Assembly (NCBI GenBank): GCA_964600595.1
Contig: CAZRKL010000094.1
Span: 1 to 10,487, forward strand
From: DAIOEK01 sp964600595
GTDB lineage: Bacteria > Chloroflexota > Anaerolineae > Anaerolineales > Anaerolineaceae
Reading direction: 5' to 3'
DNA length: 10,487 nt
Part shown: positions 1 to 7,631 of the stretch, piece after piece
How the letters are laid out: each line of letters opens with the position of its first letter
Position numbering within the stretch: the first letter of the stretch is position 1
Made by a program: the position numbers and the translations under genes
Notes under the pieces: generated by a model
Told to the model about the DNA's origin: nothing
Seen by the model: the letters and a program-made list of their open reading frames with translations, nothing else
The model's database searches: none

Positions 1-43
1 CCACTTAGCCTTGAGCCCGCTTTCTTTTTTTGTCTACCCTAGA

Positions 44-68
44 GGGTGCAGTTCAGATTGAACTCCCC
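44..68 (-). other. Small hairpin after the DUF4349 gene
   Basis: A perfect 6-bp stem (AGTTCA / TGAACT, positions 50-64, 3-base loop) is extended by an outer GGG/CCC pairing across a 3-base bulge. It lies 24 bases past the stop of the DUF4349 gene, where a terminator would be expected. No U-tract follows in the minus-strand transcript; the nearby homopolymer reads as A on that strand. It may be a weak or factor-dependent terminator, or chance. Confidence 0.3.
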
Positions 69-91
69 GGATATTTATTCTTACTCAATTA

Positions 92-1084
92 TTATTTTTC
101 GGATTTTTCTTCAATAACTTGTGGATCTGCGGTCGCCACAGGAGCTTTTTTCTTGCGAAAGAACAATTTCTTGATGATCCAGATAATTACCCGAATTACT
201 AGATAAATCAGCACAAGTATAGGGAGGACAAAGATAGTGAACCAGATAGCGATGTTGACCAGTACTTTTCCGGCATTAATCAATGCCTGTAAAGCATCCC
301 GGGCAACGCCCTGAGGTTTCCAACCCGCTACTGTAATCGGTTCGATGGAAGCTTTTGAAATCAAATCCACATTGATTGCTGAGAAGGATGAAGACTCCTC
401 GTAGTATTTGATCTGACCCCGAATAACCTCAATTTCGCCCCGCACCTGGGTAAGCTGATTGAAAACATTTAGAACATCTTCAGTTTTGGTAGCTGAAGCC
501 ATAATTTCGCGAAGTGCAGCTTCTGCCTGTTCGAGATTAGCCTTGCGAGACTGAAGATCGGTATACTGCGCGGTTACATCCTCCCCCGACACATTTTCTG
601 ATTGAATATCAGTGGCAGGATCTTCAACCATGTCTTTGATGGCAATCAGTGCTTGATTCAATTTTTCAGAGGGTACACGGATTGTGATAGAACCACGTGG
701 TAATTCCACACCACTACTGGATGTATACTTGTACAAATTTGAACCTACTACCCATCCAGAGTATTCATCAGCAAGCTGTGAAATGGCTTCCATGCTCGCA
801 TTTGGATCCAAAACAACTATACTTAGCGAGGCATTCTTGATCACAAGGCGATCTACAGCTGGGGCAGTACTTCCTCCGGCTGAATATGAAGAGCGTGATG
901 AACCATCTGCCATTTCCAATGCTGGTGCTGCCGGTGCCGGTGCGCCCATGCTTTCAGCCATTGGTTCCATCGGCGCTTCCTGGGCATAAGATTTATCCAT
1001 AATGGACAGCGGAGCATTTTGTGCTGCACACGCAGAAAGCACCAGACTACCTATGATCACTAATACCAGAATTATTCTTTTCAT
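92..1084 (-). CDS. DUF4349 domain-containing lipoprotein
   Basis: Predicted membrane-anchored envelope protein of 330 residues; the molecular function of the DUF4349 family is not established. Residues 1-19 form a lipoprotein signal: basic MKR, hydrophobic core, lipobox LSAC with Cys19 as the lipidation site. An Ala/Pro/Ser/Met-rich linker (about 20-77) precedes the DUF4349 core (about 78-245), which opens with RLVIKNASLSI and contains the typical GWVVGS and SITIRVPSE segments. A helical, probably coiled-coil stretch (about 165-230) sits inside the core. A long hydrophobic segment (about 272-303) forms one or two membrane spans, followed by a very basic tail (KKLFFRKKK). The protein is therefore probably held at both ends with the core outside. 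The start is well supported by AGGAGGAG at 1095-1088, close to the ATG. The gene begins 61 bases after the metallophosphoesterase gene and is probably co-transcribed with it. I infer an envelope role only. Confidence 0.88.
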   Translation of the reverse strand: MKRIILVLVIIGSLVLSACAAQNAPLSIMDKSYAQEAPMEPMAESMGAPAPAAPALEMADGSSRSSYSAGGSTAPAVDRLVIKNASLSIVVLDPNASMEAISQLADEYSGWVVGSNLYKYTSSSGVELPRGSITIRVPSEKLNQALIAIKDMVEDPATDIQSENVSGEDVTAQYTDLQSRKANLEQAEAALREIMASATKTEDVLNVFNQLTQVRGEIEVIRGQIKYYEESSSFSAINVDLISKASIEPITVAGWKPQGVARDALQALINAGKVLVNIAIWFTIFVLPILVLIYLVIRVIIWIIKKLFFRKKKAPVATADPQVIEEKSEK

Positions 1085-1145
1085 TTTCTCCTCCTATAAT
1101 TGCATTGATATTATCAAGACGTATCAACGCAAGAAAGGTTCCAAC

Positions 1146-1874
1146 TTACCAGCCATCGTCAAGGCGAACGGCGTTGCGTTCAGGTAAACCGGCATTCTTT
1201 ATGCGAGATTGAACACTATCGATATCATAGAGAACGCGTTGGGGTGTCCAAATTTTTGTATCAGTATTAAATATTCCAAATGCCGCTCTTGAGTCACGGT
1301 CTCGGGGTTGACCAACGCTACCCGGATTGATAATTGCACGCGGCTTTAATTCCACGGGTGCGGTCGGATTTAATATTTCAAGATGATAATTCGATTCATC
1401 TTCTGTCATTTCATAGATGACAGGTATGTGCGTATGCCCCACAAAACAGAATTCTGTTTCGAAGAATTCAAAATTGTACATAGCAATCTGCCAATCTAAA
1501 ATATATTCCCAGATAGGATTTCGCGGACTACCATGTACCAGAGTAACCTGATCAACGACATGTTTTTCAGGCAAGGTTTTCAAAAACTCAATATATTCTG
1601 GTTTTAGAACGCGCTGATTCCATTCAACAGATAATCTGGCATCCCGATTAAATGCTTCCAAATCCATTCGTCCCAGCACAGCGGCATCATGATTACCAAT
1701 CAGACATGAACAATTCTTTAGCGAACGGATTCTCTTTATAACCTCATTTGGATCTGGACCATACCCAAGTAAATCACCTAAACACCAGACCGAATCTACT
1801 TTGCCAGCTTCCTTTAAAGCCGCATCCAGCGCTGTACAATTTCCATGGATATCTGATAGTACCAGTACTTTCAT
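1146..1874 (-). CDS. Calcineurin-like metallophosphoesterase (MJ0912/YfcE-like)
   Basis: Cytosolic dinuclear-metal phosphoesterase of 242 residues, a usual length for the family. All five metal-site motifs are visible in order: SDIHGN (7-12, metal ligands Asp8 and His10), GDLLGYGPDP (33-42, bridging Asp34), GNHD (60-63, Asn61 and general-acid His62), VHGSP (113-117, His114) and GHTH (146-149). The later NPGSVGQPRD block (183-192) is typical of bacterial and archaeal 'metallophosphatase family' proteins of the MJ0912 type. Members hydrolyse phosphodiesters or phosphomonoesters; the physiological substrate cannot be read from sequence. The ATG is set by GGGGGAG four bases upstream. The DUF4349 gene follows after 61 bases, and the gene lies 125 bases downstream of the methionine unit, so it may have its own promoter. 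No catalytic residue appears to be missing. Confidence 0.9.
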   Translation of the reverse strand: MKVLVLSDIHGNCTALDAALKEAGKVDSVWCLGDLLGYGPDPNEVIKRIRSLKNCSCLIGNHDAAVLGRMDLEAFNRDARLSVEWNQRVLKPEYIEFLKTLPEKHVVDQVTLVHGSPRNPIWEYILDWQIAMYNFEFFETEFCFVGHTHIPVIYEMTEDESNYHLEILNPTAPVELKPRAIINPGSVGQPRDRDSRAAFGIFNTDTKIWTPQRVLYDIDSVQSRIKNAGLPERNAVRLDDGW

Positions 1875-1944
1875 ACTACTCCCCCGCAGCGATTATGAAG
1901 ACTTCTTAGCTTGCTTTTCGGAGTTATCAGAGATTTTTTCATTT

Positions 1945-1976
1945 CACAATTATTATAAGGGATAGGCTGAATTGTG
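1945..1976 (-). promoter_or_regulatory. Possible promoter -10 box inside an inverted repeat
   Basis: In the 125-base gap before the metallophosphoesterase gene the minus strand has a perfect TATAAT (1957-1952). It lies inside a 7-bp inverted repeat, CACAATT (1976-1970) and AATTGTG (1951-1945), with an 18-base spacer. The hexamer at the -35 distance (CATCCA) is a poor match, so this is a candidate promoter that would rely on an extra factor. The overlapping palindrome could be an operator. A TATAAT in AT-rich spacer may also be chance. Confidence 0.3.
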
Positions 1977-1999
1977 GATGGTTTTTAGTATCGCAGGTT

Positions 2000-3865
2000 T
2001 TATGAACTGCAAGACACCCGATCAATAACAGCGGCAGCGAGGTCATACCGGTTGAAGGCCGGCATGATATAAACTCCCTGCGCAATGTCGTTCAATTCAC
2101 AGATTATTTCTGAGGCTATTAAGACACCTTCCATTTGAGATCGATCACCAGCTTTTTCCATTCTTTCGAGAATCAAATTCGGGATAGAAATGCCAGGAAC
2201 TTCATTATGGAGAAAACGGGCATGCCGGGGATTATTTAATGGTAATACTCCCACTAGCATGGGTATAGGCAATCGGCCATGTTGTTGTTCATAAGCCTTC
2301 AGAAATTTCTTGGGCTCATCCGGTTCAAAAACCGGCTGGGTGAGGATAAAATCTGCCCCTGCTTTGATCTTTCTCTGCAGGTTCTTAATTTCTGTCTCCA
2401 CATCTTGAGCTGATAAATTCAAAGCGCATCCGGCAAAGAAACTGGTCGGCTGACCAATCTCAGAACCAGCATAATCCATTCCAAGATTAAATCCCTGTTT
2501 TATCAGTTTAATAAGCCCAGAGGGAACCAGATCGTAATTATCCATCGCTTCTGGATAGTCGCCAATAGCAGTAGGATCACCCATAACCACGAATACATTG
2601 CGAATATCCAAGGCATGCGCTGCAAGCAAATCACCTTGAACACGCAGAATATTTCTTCCGCGTGTGGGAAAATGAAGCACAGTCTCAATATTCGCTTTTT
2701 TCTGGATAAGACTGCAAACCGCCCACGGGCTCATTCGCATTCTTGCCATTGGGCTGTCAGCAACATCAATAACATCGGCTCCAGCTTCAGCAAGTAAACT
2801 GGCACCCGCCAGTAGCTTTTGGGTGGAGAGCCCTCTGGGTGGATCCATTTCCACTGCCACAACGAATTTCCCTTGTTGGAGTTTTGTTCCAAGATGGGTC
2901 ATTTGATCAGGTTCGGATATTTCAGGTTTTTGGTCTGGAATGATTACCAGACTTTCCATATCGTCAGATGCAATGGGTTTATCCAAAGCTTTCCGCATGG
3001 ATGCAATATGCTCAGGAGTTGTTCCGCAACATCCTCCCAATATGACAGCGCCATACTTACGGAAAAGTGTTGCATAATCACCAAAGTACTCTGGAGCGGC
3101 TGGATACATGATACGTCCACCAGCCTGTTCCGGCCAACCGGCATTTGGCATTACCGAGAATTTTCCATCAGGAATGGCTGTTTTCATTCTTCGGAGAATC
3201 CTCAATATTTGGGCTGGTCCGCCGGAGCAATTCACACCCACTATATCCGCCCCCACGTCAGCCAGATTCCGGGCTACTTTCTCGGGAGAATCCCCAAGGA
3301 GGGTAATATCATCGCGGGTGAATGTCATTGATGCTACTACTGGAATGGTCGGATCGACTAACCTAGCTGCTGCAACCGCTTCACGTATTTCGTACAGATC
3401 GGCGAATGTCTCAAATATGAGCAAGTCCACCCGTGCATTCACCAGATAATTTACCTGCTCTTTAAATAATTCGCGTGCTTCTTCAGGCTGAACACGACCA
3501 AATGGCGCAATCCTTACCCCCAGTGGACCAACATCTCCGGCGATGAACACCTGTTTGAACGAGCCATCCACCACCCGCCGCGCAACTTCGACACCCTGCC
3601 GGTTGATTTCTTCCAGGCTTTTCTCCAAACCATGCCGCTCAAGTTTGATTCGGTTGGCACCAAAGGTATTCGTTTGAATCATTTGAGAACCAGATTCAAT
3701 ATACGCCCGATGAATATCACCCACAATCGCAGGACGCGTCAAGTTCAATTCATCAAAACACTTTTCGAAATCGATCCCTCTCTGATGCAGCATTGTCCCC
3801 ATCGCCCCATCAGAAAGTAATACACCAGATTGTGCTGATGAAATTATCGAATTAATATCAGCCAT
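2000..3865 (-). CDS. Bifunctional homocysteine S-methyltransferase / methylenetetrahydrofolate reductase (YitJ-type)
   Basis: Cytosolic fusion enzyme of 621 residues. The N-terminal half (about 8-297) is a homocysteine S-methyltransferase barrel: LLSDGAMGT (16-24), QTNTFGANR (64-72), VNCSGGP (211-217) and GGCCGTTPEH (277-286). These supply the three zinc-ligand cysteines 213, 279 and 280. The C-terminal half (about 322-600) is a MetF-type FAD-dependent 5,10-methylene-THF reductase: VEMDPPRG (338-345) with the presumed catalytic Glu339, VMGDP (427-431), and LTQPVFE (508-514) with the folate-contacting Gln510. The length and order match Bacillus subtilis YitJ. The MTHFR half would make the 5-methyl-THF used by MetH. 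Its ATG is one base past the metH stop, and AAAGG inside the last metH codons serves as ribosome site, so translation is probably coupled. Expression should follow the SAM riboswitch before metH. What the methyltransferase half does beside a complete MetH is unclear. Confidence 0.93.
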   Translation of the reverse strand: MADINSIISSAQSGVLLSDGAMGTMLHQRGIDFEKCFDELNLTRPAIVGDIHRAYIESGSQMIQTNTFGANRIKLERHGLEKSLEEINRQGVEVARRVVDGSFKQVFIAGDVGPLGVRIAPFGRVQPEEARELFKEQVNYLVNARVDLLIFETFADLYEIREAVAAARLVDPTIPVVASMTFTRDDITLLGDSPEKVARNLADVGADIVGVNCSGGPAQILRILRRMKTAIPDGKFSVMPNAGWPEQAGGRIMYPAAPEYFGDYATLFRKYGAVILGGCCGTTPEHIASMRKALDKPIASDDMESLVIIPDQKPEISEPDQMTHLGTKLQQGKFVVAVEMDPPRGLSTQKLLAGASLLAEAGADVIDVADSPMARMRMSPWAVCSLIQKKANIETVLHFPTRGRNILRVQGDLLAAHALDIRNVFVVMGDPTAIGDYPEAMDNYDLVPSGLIKLIKQGFNLGMDYAGSEIGQPTSFFAGCALNLSAQDVETEIKNLQRKIKAGADFILTQPVFEPDEPKKFLKAYEQQHGRLPIPMLVGVLPLNNPRHARFLHNEVPGISIPNLILERMEKAGDRSQMEGVLIASEIICELNDIAQGVYIMPAFNRYDLAAAVIDRVSCSS

Positions 3866-3866
3866 A

Positions 3867-6800
3867 TTACTTGCCTTTGCTTAACTGCTCTATGCGAGAT
3901 TCACCAATATTGAAATAACTTGCCTGAGGGTGATGAAGAATGATCGCAGCGGTGGATTGTTCTGGAACCAGTTGATACGCAGAAGTTAAAGTCATTCCCA
4001 ATTCTTTCTCCACCGGTAATAAGCGAAAAACCTTGGCGTGATCAGATAGCTCTGGTATCGCCGGGTATCCCCATGAGTAACGTTTACCCTGTGTATCAGA
4101 TAAACCAAGTTGGCGGCGAATATGGTTATGCAGGTAATTTGCAGCTGCTTCTGCCATCTGCACAGCGAAACCATGTGAGAAGTACGCTTCAGTGTAATCA
4201 CCACTTTCCTGCATTCGATCGAACCGCTCCGTTGCTTCTTTACCCACGGTTACAACCTGGAATACAACAACATCCATTATCCCGCTATCGACGGTTGAAA
4301 AGTAGTCAGCCAGGCTGATACCATCTTCTTCTTTTTGACGCGGGAAAGAAAACTTTTCAAGGACCCTGGGAGTCTTGTCGTTCATGTTTTTGGGGTCGTA
4401 CACCAACAGGTCATTTCCATCTGCCTGTGCTGGAAAATATCCAAATACGCCCTTAGGGTGCAGCCATTTTTGCGCCTGGGCTTCGCGGGTCATTTGCTCC
4501 AGCCGTTCCTGGTAATTTCGCTTAAGAGCCTCCCATTCGCTTCCATGGAGGTTTTTTGCCCCCCATGACAATCTAAAAAGCTCATTAATTGAAATATTCT
4601 TAGCAACTTCCTGTACAGGCATTTGCTTCACAACATGCACGCCAAAATCTGGTGGTTGCGGAATCATTTCTGCGGGTGTAATTTTTGTGCTTCTAATATT
4701 TGTTGAAACTGGTTTCGATGTTTCGATTGAACGACCCAATTCCTGATCCGCTTCAGCAAGGATCTGCTCCATTAATGCTTTTTTACTTTCAGGCTCAACA
4801 AGTTGATCCAGAGTGGATAAACCTTCAAAGGCATCTTTGCAATAAAAAACACCACCCGGATAATACCCGCCATCATCAGTTTGCAGAATCCTTCGACCAA
4901 ACCGGCGATTAATCGCAGCCCCGCCAATCAATACTGGCAGATCTTTCCCGCGTCTGGCAAGTTCGTTAACAATCAATGGCATTTGTTTACTTGTGCTCAC
5001 CAGCAAGGCACTTAATCCAATTGCATCCGCCTGTAGTTCATCTGCCTTTTGAAGAATGGTATCTGCCGGAACTTGTTTACCCAGATCGAAAACCTCATAC
5101 CCATTATTTGAGAGGATGGTTTTTACCAGGTTTTTTCCAATATCATGAACATCGCCATAGACTGTAGCTAATACCACTCTACCCTTGCTTGTGCCTTCCT
5201 TGCGTTCAAGATATTGCTCCAGGTGGGTAACTGCTTTCTTCATCACTTCAGCGGATTGCAGCACAAAGGGAAGGATTAGTTCACCCGCGCCAAAGCGGTC
5301 TCCCACCTCTTTCATGGCTGGCAAAAGGACAGTATTTAAGACTTCAACAGCTTTCTCATTTCGATTTTCCAGATCTACTGTCTTAACCAGCTCATCGATA
5401 TCTGCTTCAAGATTTTCTTTCTTCCGGTGCAAAATTTTCCATTGCAGCCGTTCACCTGCCGACATTCCTTCCATAGGATTCGATTGGTTTTCTTTCATAC
5501 TGGTGGCGTTGTCACTGGCGAAATGTTCGATAATCTTCTGGAGAGCATCAGGGTGTTTATTGAAAATTAGATCCTCACACAAATCAATTTCAACCTGAGG
5601 TATGTCTGTATACGGGATCAATTGCGCGGGATTGACGATTGCCATATCCAAGCCGGATTGAACAGCGTGATACAGGAATACGCTATTGAGTACCTGGCGT
5701 GTATTAGGCTGCAAACCAAAAGAGACATTGCTGACCCCCAGTGATGTTAAAACACCGGGTAGGTTTTTCTTAATCAAGCGGATGCCCTCGAGGGTTTCCC
5801 TGGCGGAATCACTAAACTCTTTATCTCCGGTGGAGAGTGTAAATGTTAGATCATCAATTACCAGATCACCCGGTCGCAGCCCATACTTACTGGTTGCAAT
5901 ATCAAAAAGCCTCTGAGAAATTTCCAATTTCCTCTGAGCAGTTTTCGCCATCCCTTTTTCATCAATTGTCAGGGCAATGACAGCGGCATTATATTTCTTT
6001 GCCAGACCAAAGATAAGGGCTGCTTTTGCCTGGCCGGATTCAAGGTTGGTGGAGTTGATTAGACATCTTCCCGGGGCAATCTTTAAAGCGGCTTCCATAA
6101 CATCGGGTTCGGTTGTATCAATGATGAAAGGAGCTTTGACGGCAGTCGAAAGCTTTTTGATTACTTTTTCCATCAACTTTTTTTCATCACTGTTTTCAGT
6201 TAAAGCGGTACAGATATCCAAACCATGCGCACCGCCATCCACCTGGTTTCGCGCTAATTCAACAACGCTGTCATAATCTTCTGCCAGCAGAATTTTCTTA
6301 AATTTTGCGCTTCCCTGGGTATTCAGCCGTTCTCCAATAAAGAATGGTCTGGGGTCCTGCTCCATGGGCACCGCTTGCGAGGAAGAAGCCAGAAGCGGAG
6401 GAAATTCATTTTTTTGTTCAGGTACAGGGATTTCATTTACCTTTTCTACCAATAAACGCATGTGTTCGGGTGTGGTTCCGCAACACCCGCCAACTACCCG
6501 AACCCGATGCTTTGATGCAAAATCGACCAGCATTTCTGCAAATGGCTCTGGTTCCAGCGGGTAGACAGCTTGTCCATCCACATTGAGGGGAAGTCCGGCA
6601 TTTGGAATGCACGAAATGGGAAGAGGAGAATTTTCACCTAAAATCCGGATAGGTTCACGCATGTGTTCCGGTCCGGTCGAACAATTCAATCCAATTACAT
6701 CAACATTCATACCCGCCAGAATTGCCAACACCGCCAGGATATCGGTGCCAAGCAGCATTCTACCCGAGGTATCCAGTGTTACTTGCGCCTGGATCGGCAG

Positions 6801-7391
6801 GGATGTACCAGTAACCTCAAAAGCCTGCTGAATTCCGTGGATAACCGCCTTGACTTCAAGAATATCCTGCGATGTCTCTATCAGCAGCAGGTCAACGCCA
6901 CCTTCAATTAAACTCTTCGCCTGTTCAAAGAATACTGATTTCAAATCATCAAAACTTACATCAGACAACTGCGGATCTTCCATACTTGGCAGCTTGCCTG
7001 AAGGTCCAATTGAACCAGCAACCAGTCGAGGTTGGGTGGGAGAGGAGTATTCATCCGCGATTTTTCGGGCGAGTTTGGCCGCCGCAATATTGATTTCTGG
7101 GACACGGTCCTGCAAACCATATTCTGCCATGGTGATCCGATTTGCTCTGAATGTGCAGGTTTCAATGACATCCACACCAGCATCAAGAAATGACTTGTGA
7201 ACATCTGCAACAGCACTCGGACAGGAGATTACCAGATAGTCATTGCAACCAAAAAACTTCTCACCGCCAAAGTCCTGCGCGGTCAGATTCATTTTTTGCA
7301 GGCTTGTTCCCATAGCTCCATCAAAAACCACAATTTTTGTACGGAGAAGATCAATATATCTGTTGTTGGTATATTTTTGTTGTGGCATCAT
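3867..7391 (-). CDS. metH: Cobalamin-dependent methionine synthase
   Basis: Transfers the methyl group of 5-methyl-THF through cobalamin to homocysteine, giving methionine and THF, in the cytosol. From the ATG at 7391 it has 1174 residues, close to E. coli MetH (1227), with all modules in order. The homocysteine domain (about 12-322) has zinc ligands Cys237 (GLNCSTGPEH) and Cys303-Cys304 (GGCCGTTPEH). The pterin domain (about 347-610) begins PFFIGERLNTQGS. The B12 cap is about 640-732. The cobalamin domain (about 737-870) has DVHDIG with axial His749. The AdoMet reactivation domain (about 925-1174) ends near HHPQASYFNIG. The reactivation motif reads RYSWGYPAIP, with Ile where E. coli has Cys. 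GGAG at 7397-7394 precedes two consecutive ATGs at 7391 and 7388; spacing (2 and 5 bases) slightly favours 7388. An upstream in-frame GTG at 7412 lies inside the terminator stem and is an unlikely start. It heads an operon with the YitJ-type gene. Confidence 0.96.
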   Translation of the reverse strand: MMPQQKYTNNRYIDLLRTKIVVFDGAMGTSLQKMNLTAQDFGGEKFFGCNDYLVISCPSAVADVHKSFLDAGVDVIETCTFRANRITMAEYGLQDRVPEINIAAAKLARKIADEYSSPTQPRLVAGSIGPSGKLPSMEDPQLSDVSFDDLKSVFFEQAKSLIEGGVDLLLIETSQDILEVKAVIHGIQQAFEVTGTSLPIQAQVTLDTSGRMLLGTDILAVLAILAGMNVDVIGLNCSTGPEHMREPIRILGENSPLPISCIPNAGLPLNVDGQAVYPLEPEPFAEMLVDFASKHRVRVVGGCCGTTPEHMRLLVEKVNEIPVPEQKNEFPPLLASSSQAVPMEQDPRPFFIGERLNTQGSAKFKKILLAEDYDSVVELARNQVDGGAHGLDICTALTENSDEKKLMEKVIKKLSTAVKAPFIIDTTEPDVMEAALKIAPGRCLINSTNLESGQAKAALIFGLAKKYNAAVIALTIDEKGMAKTAQRKLEISQRLFDIATSKYGLRPGDLVIDDLTFTLSTGDKEFSDSARETLEGIRLIKKNLPGVLTSLGVSNVSFGLQPNTRQVLNSVFLYHAVQSGLDMAIVNPAQLIPYTDIPQVEIDLCEDLIFNKHPDALQKIIEHFASDNATSMKENQSNPMEGMSAGERLQWKILHRKKENLEADIDELVKTVDLENRNEKAVEVLNTVLLPAMKEVGDRFGAGELILPFVLQSAEVMKKAVTHLEQYLERKEGTSKGRVVLATVYGDVHDIGKNLVKTILSNNGYEVFDLGKQVPADTILQKADELQADAIGLSALLVSTSKQMPLIVNELARRGKDLPVLIGGAAINRRFGRRILQTDDGGYYPGGVFYCKDAFEGLSTLDQLVEPESKKALMEQILAEADQELGRSIETSKPVSTNIRSTKITPAEMIPQPPDFGVHVVKQMPVQEVAKNISINELFRLSWGAKNLHGSEWEALKRNYQERLEQMTREAQAQKWLHPKGVFGYFPAQADGNDLLVYDPKNMNDKTPRVLEKFSFPRQKEEDGISLADYFSTVDSGIMDVVVFQVVTVGKEATERFDRMQESGDYTEAYFSHGFAVQMAEAAANYLHNHIRRQLGLSDTQGKRYSWGYPAIPELSDHAKVFRLLPVEKELGMTLTSAYQLVPEQSTAAIILHHPQASYFNIGESRIEQLSKGK

Positions 7392-7393
7392 GT

Positions 7394-7397
7394 CTCC
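7394..7397 (-). promoter_or_regulatory. metH ribosome binding site
   Basis: GGAG lies just after the terminator U-tract and immediately before two tandem ATG codons. It fixes the metH start at 7391 or 7388 and argues against the GTG at 7412. Because it lies downstream of the terminator stem, control is expected to act on transcription, not by hiding this site. Confidence 0.7.
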
Positions 7398-7400
7398 AAT

Positions 7401-7431
7401 AAAGAAAATCACCCCTATCGCGAGAGGTGAT
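7401..7431 (-). terminator. Intrinsic terminator of the SAM-I riboswitch
   Basis: A 9-bp stem (ATCACCTCT at 7431-7423 against AGGGGTGAT at 7416-7408, one G-U pair, 6-base loop CGCGAT) is followed at once by TTTTCTTT (7408-7401). This is a standard Rho-independent terminator located between aptamer and metH. Its 5' strand is also the 3' strand of the antiterminator, so the two are mutually exclusive. With SAM bound, this hairpin should form and end the transcript about 10 bases before the metH ATG. Confidence 0.85.
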
Positions 7432-7453
7432 CGAAATTTGAACGATTCCCCTC
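7424..7453 (-). promoter_or_regulatory. Antiterminator helix of the SAM-I riboswitch
   Basis: GAGGGG-A-ATCG (7453-7443) can pair with CGAT-CACCTC (7433-7424) across a 9-base loop (7442-7434). That gives nine Watson-Crick pairs, one G-A mismatch and one bulged A. The helix takes bases 7453-7451 from the 3' strand of P1 and bases 7431-7424 from the 5' strand of the terminator. Forming it should disrupt the aptamer closing stem and block the terminator, giving the 'on' state when SAM is low. Derived by hand pairing, without an energy calculation. Confidence 0.7.
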
Positions 7454-7551
7454 ATCTTCCAAAAGCCTGGGCTTTTGCCGGATTTGGCACCTGCATAACT
7501 TTGCGGTTGCCGAGGTTTCACCGGGCCGGTCCCTCCACCTCTCTGGATGAG
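7451..7551 (-). promoter_or_regulatory. SAM-I (S-box) riboswitch aptamer
   Basis: The minus-strand RNA matches the S-box consensus throughout. P1 is CTCATC (7551-7546) pairing with GATGAG (7456-7451). The core AGAGAGGTGGAGGGAC, GGCCCGGTGAAACC and CGGCAACC follows, including the P2 kink-turn region. Then come the P3 arm, the GGTGCCAAATCC junction, a P4 hairpin (CAAAAGCC / GGCTTTTG), and GGAAGATGAG closing P1. This class binds S-adenosylmethionine and typically switches off methionine and SAM synthesis genes when SAM is plentiful. Position before metH, and the terminator and antiterminator downstream, agree with that. Confidence 0.97.
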
Positions 7552-7565
7552 ATTTTACTGTGGCT

Positions 7566-7594
7566 AGTTTATCATACCGTGAATGGCATGTCAA
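7566..7594 (-). promoter_or_regulatory. Sigma-70-type promoter of the metH operon
   Basis: A consensus -35 box TTGACA (7594-7589) is followed after exactly 17 bases by TAAACT (7571-7566, 4 of 6 matches to TATAAT). Transcription would start near 7559, only about eight bases before the aptamer's P1 stem, as usual for riboswitch leaders. The promoter lies between the response-regulator stop and the leader, so the metH unit need not depend on read-through. Confidence 0.75.
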
Positions 7595-7631
7595 AACGAA
7601 AAAAAGTAAAGAGTATACAAGCACACCGGGA

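Noticed and set aside
1085..1145. A separate promoter for the DUF4349 gene, from TTGATA and TATA-like stretches in the gap.
   Set aside because: No pair of boxes has acceptable spacing; co-transcription with the phosphoesterase gene is simpler.
7389..7412. GTG start for metH at 7412, giving seven extra residues (MIFFIGD).
   Set aside because: The codon lies inside the terminator stem, and the GGAG site with tandem ATGs lies downstream at 7397-7386.
3867..7620. A cobalamin riboswitch or T-box that might accompany a B12-dependent metH.
   Set aside because: The leader is fully accounted for by the SAM-I aptamer, antiterminator and terminator; no B12-box or T-box sequence was seen.
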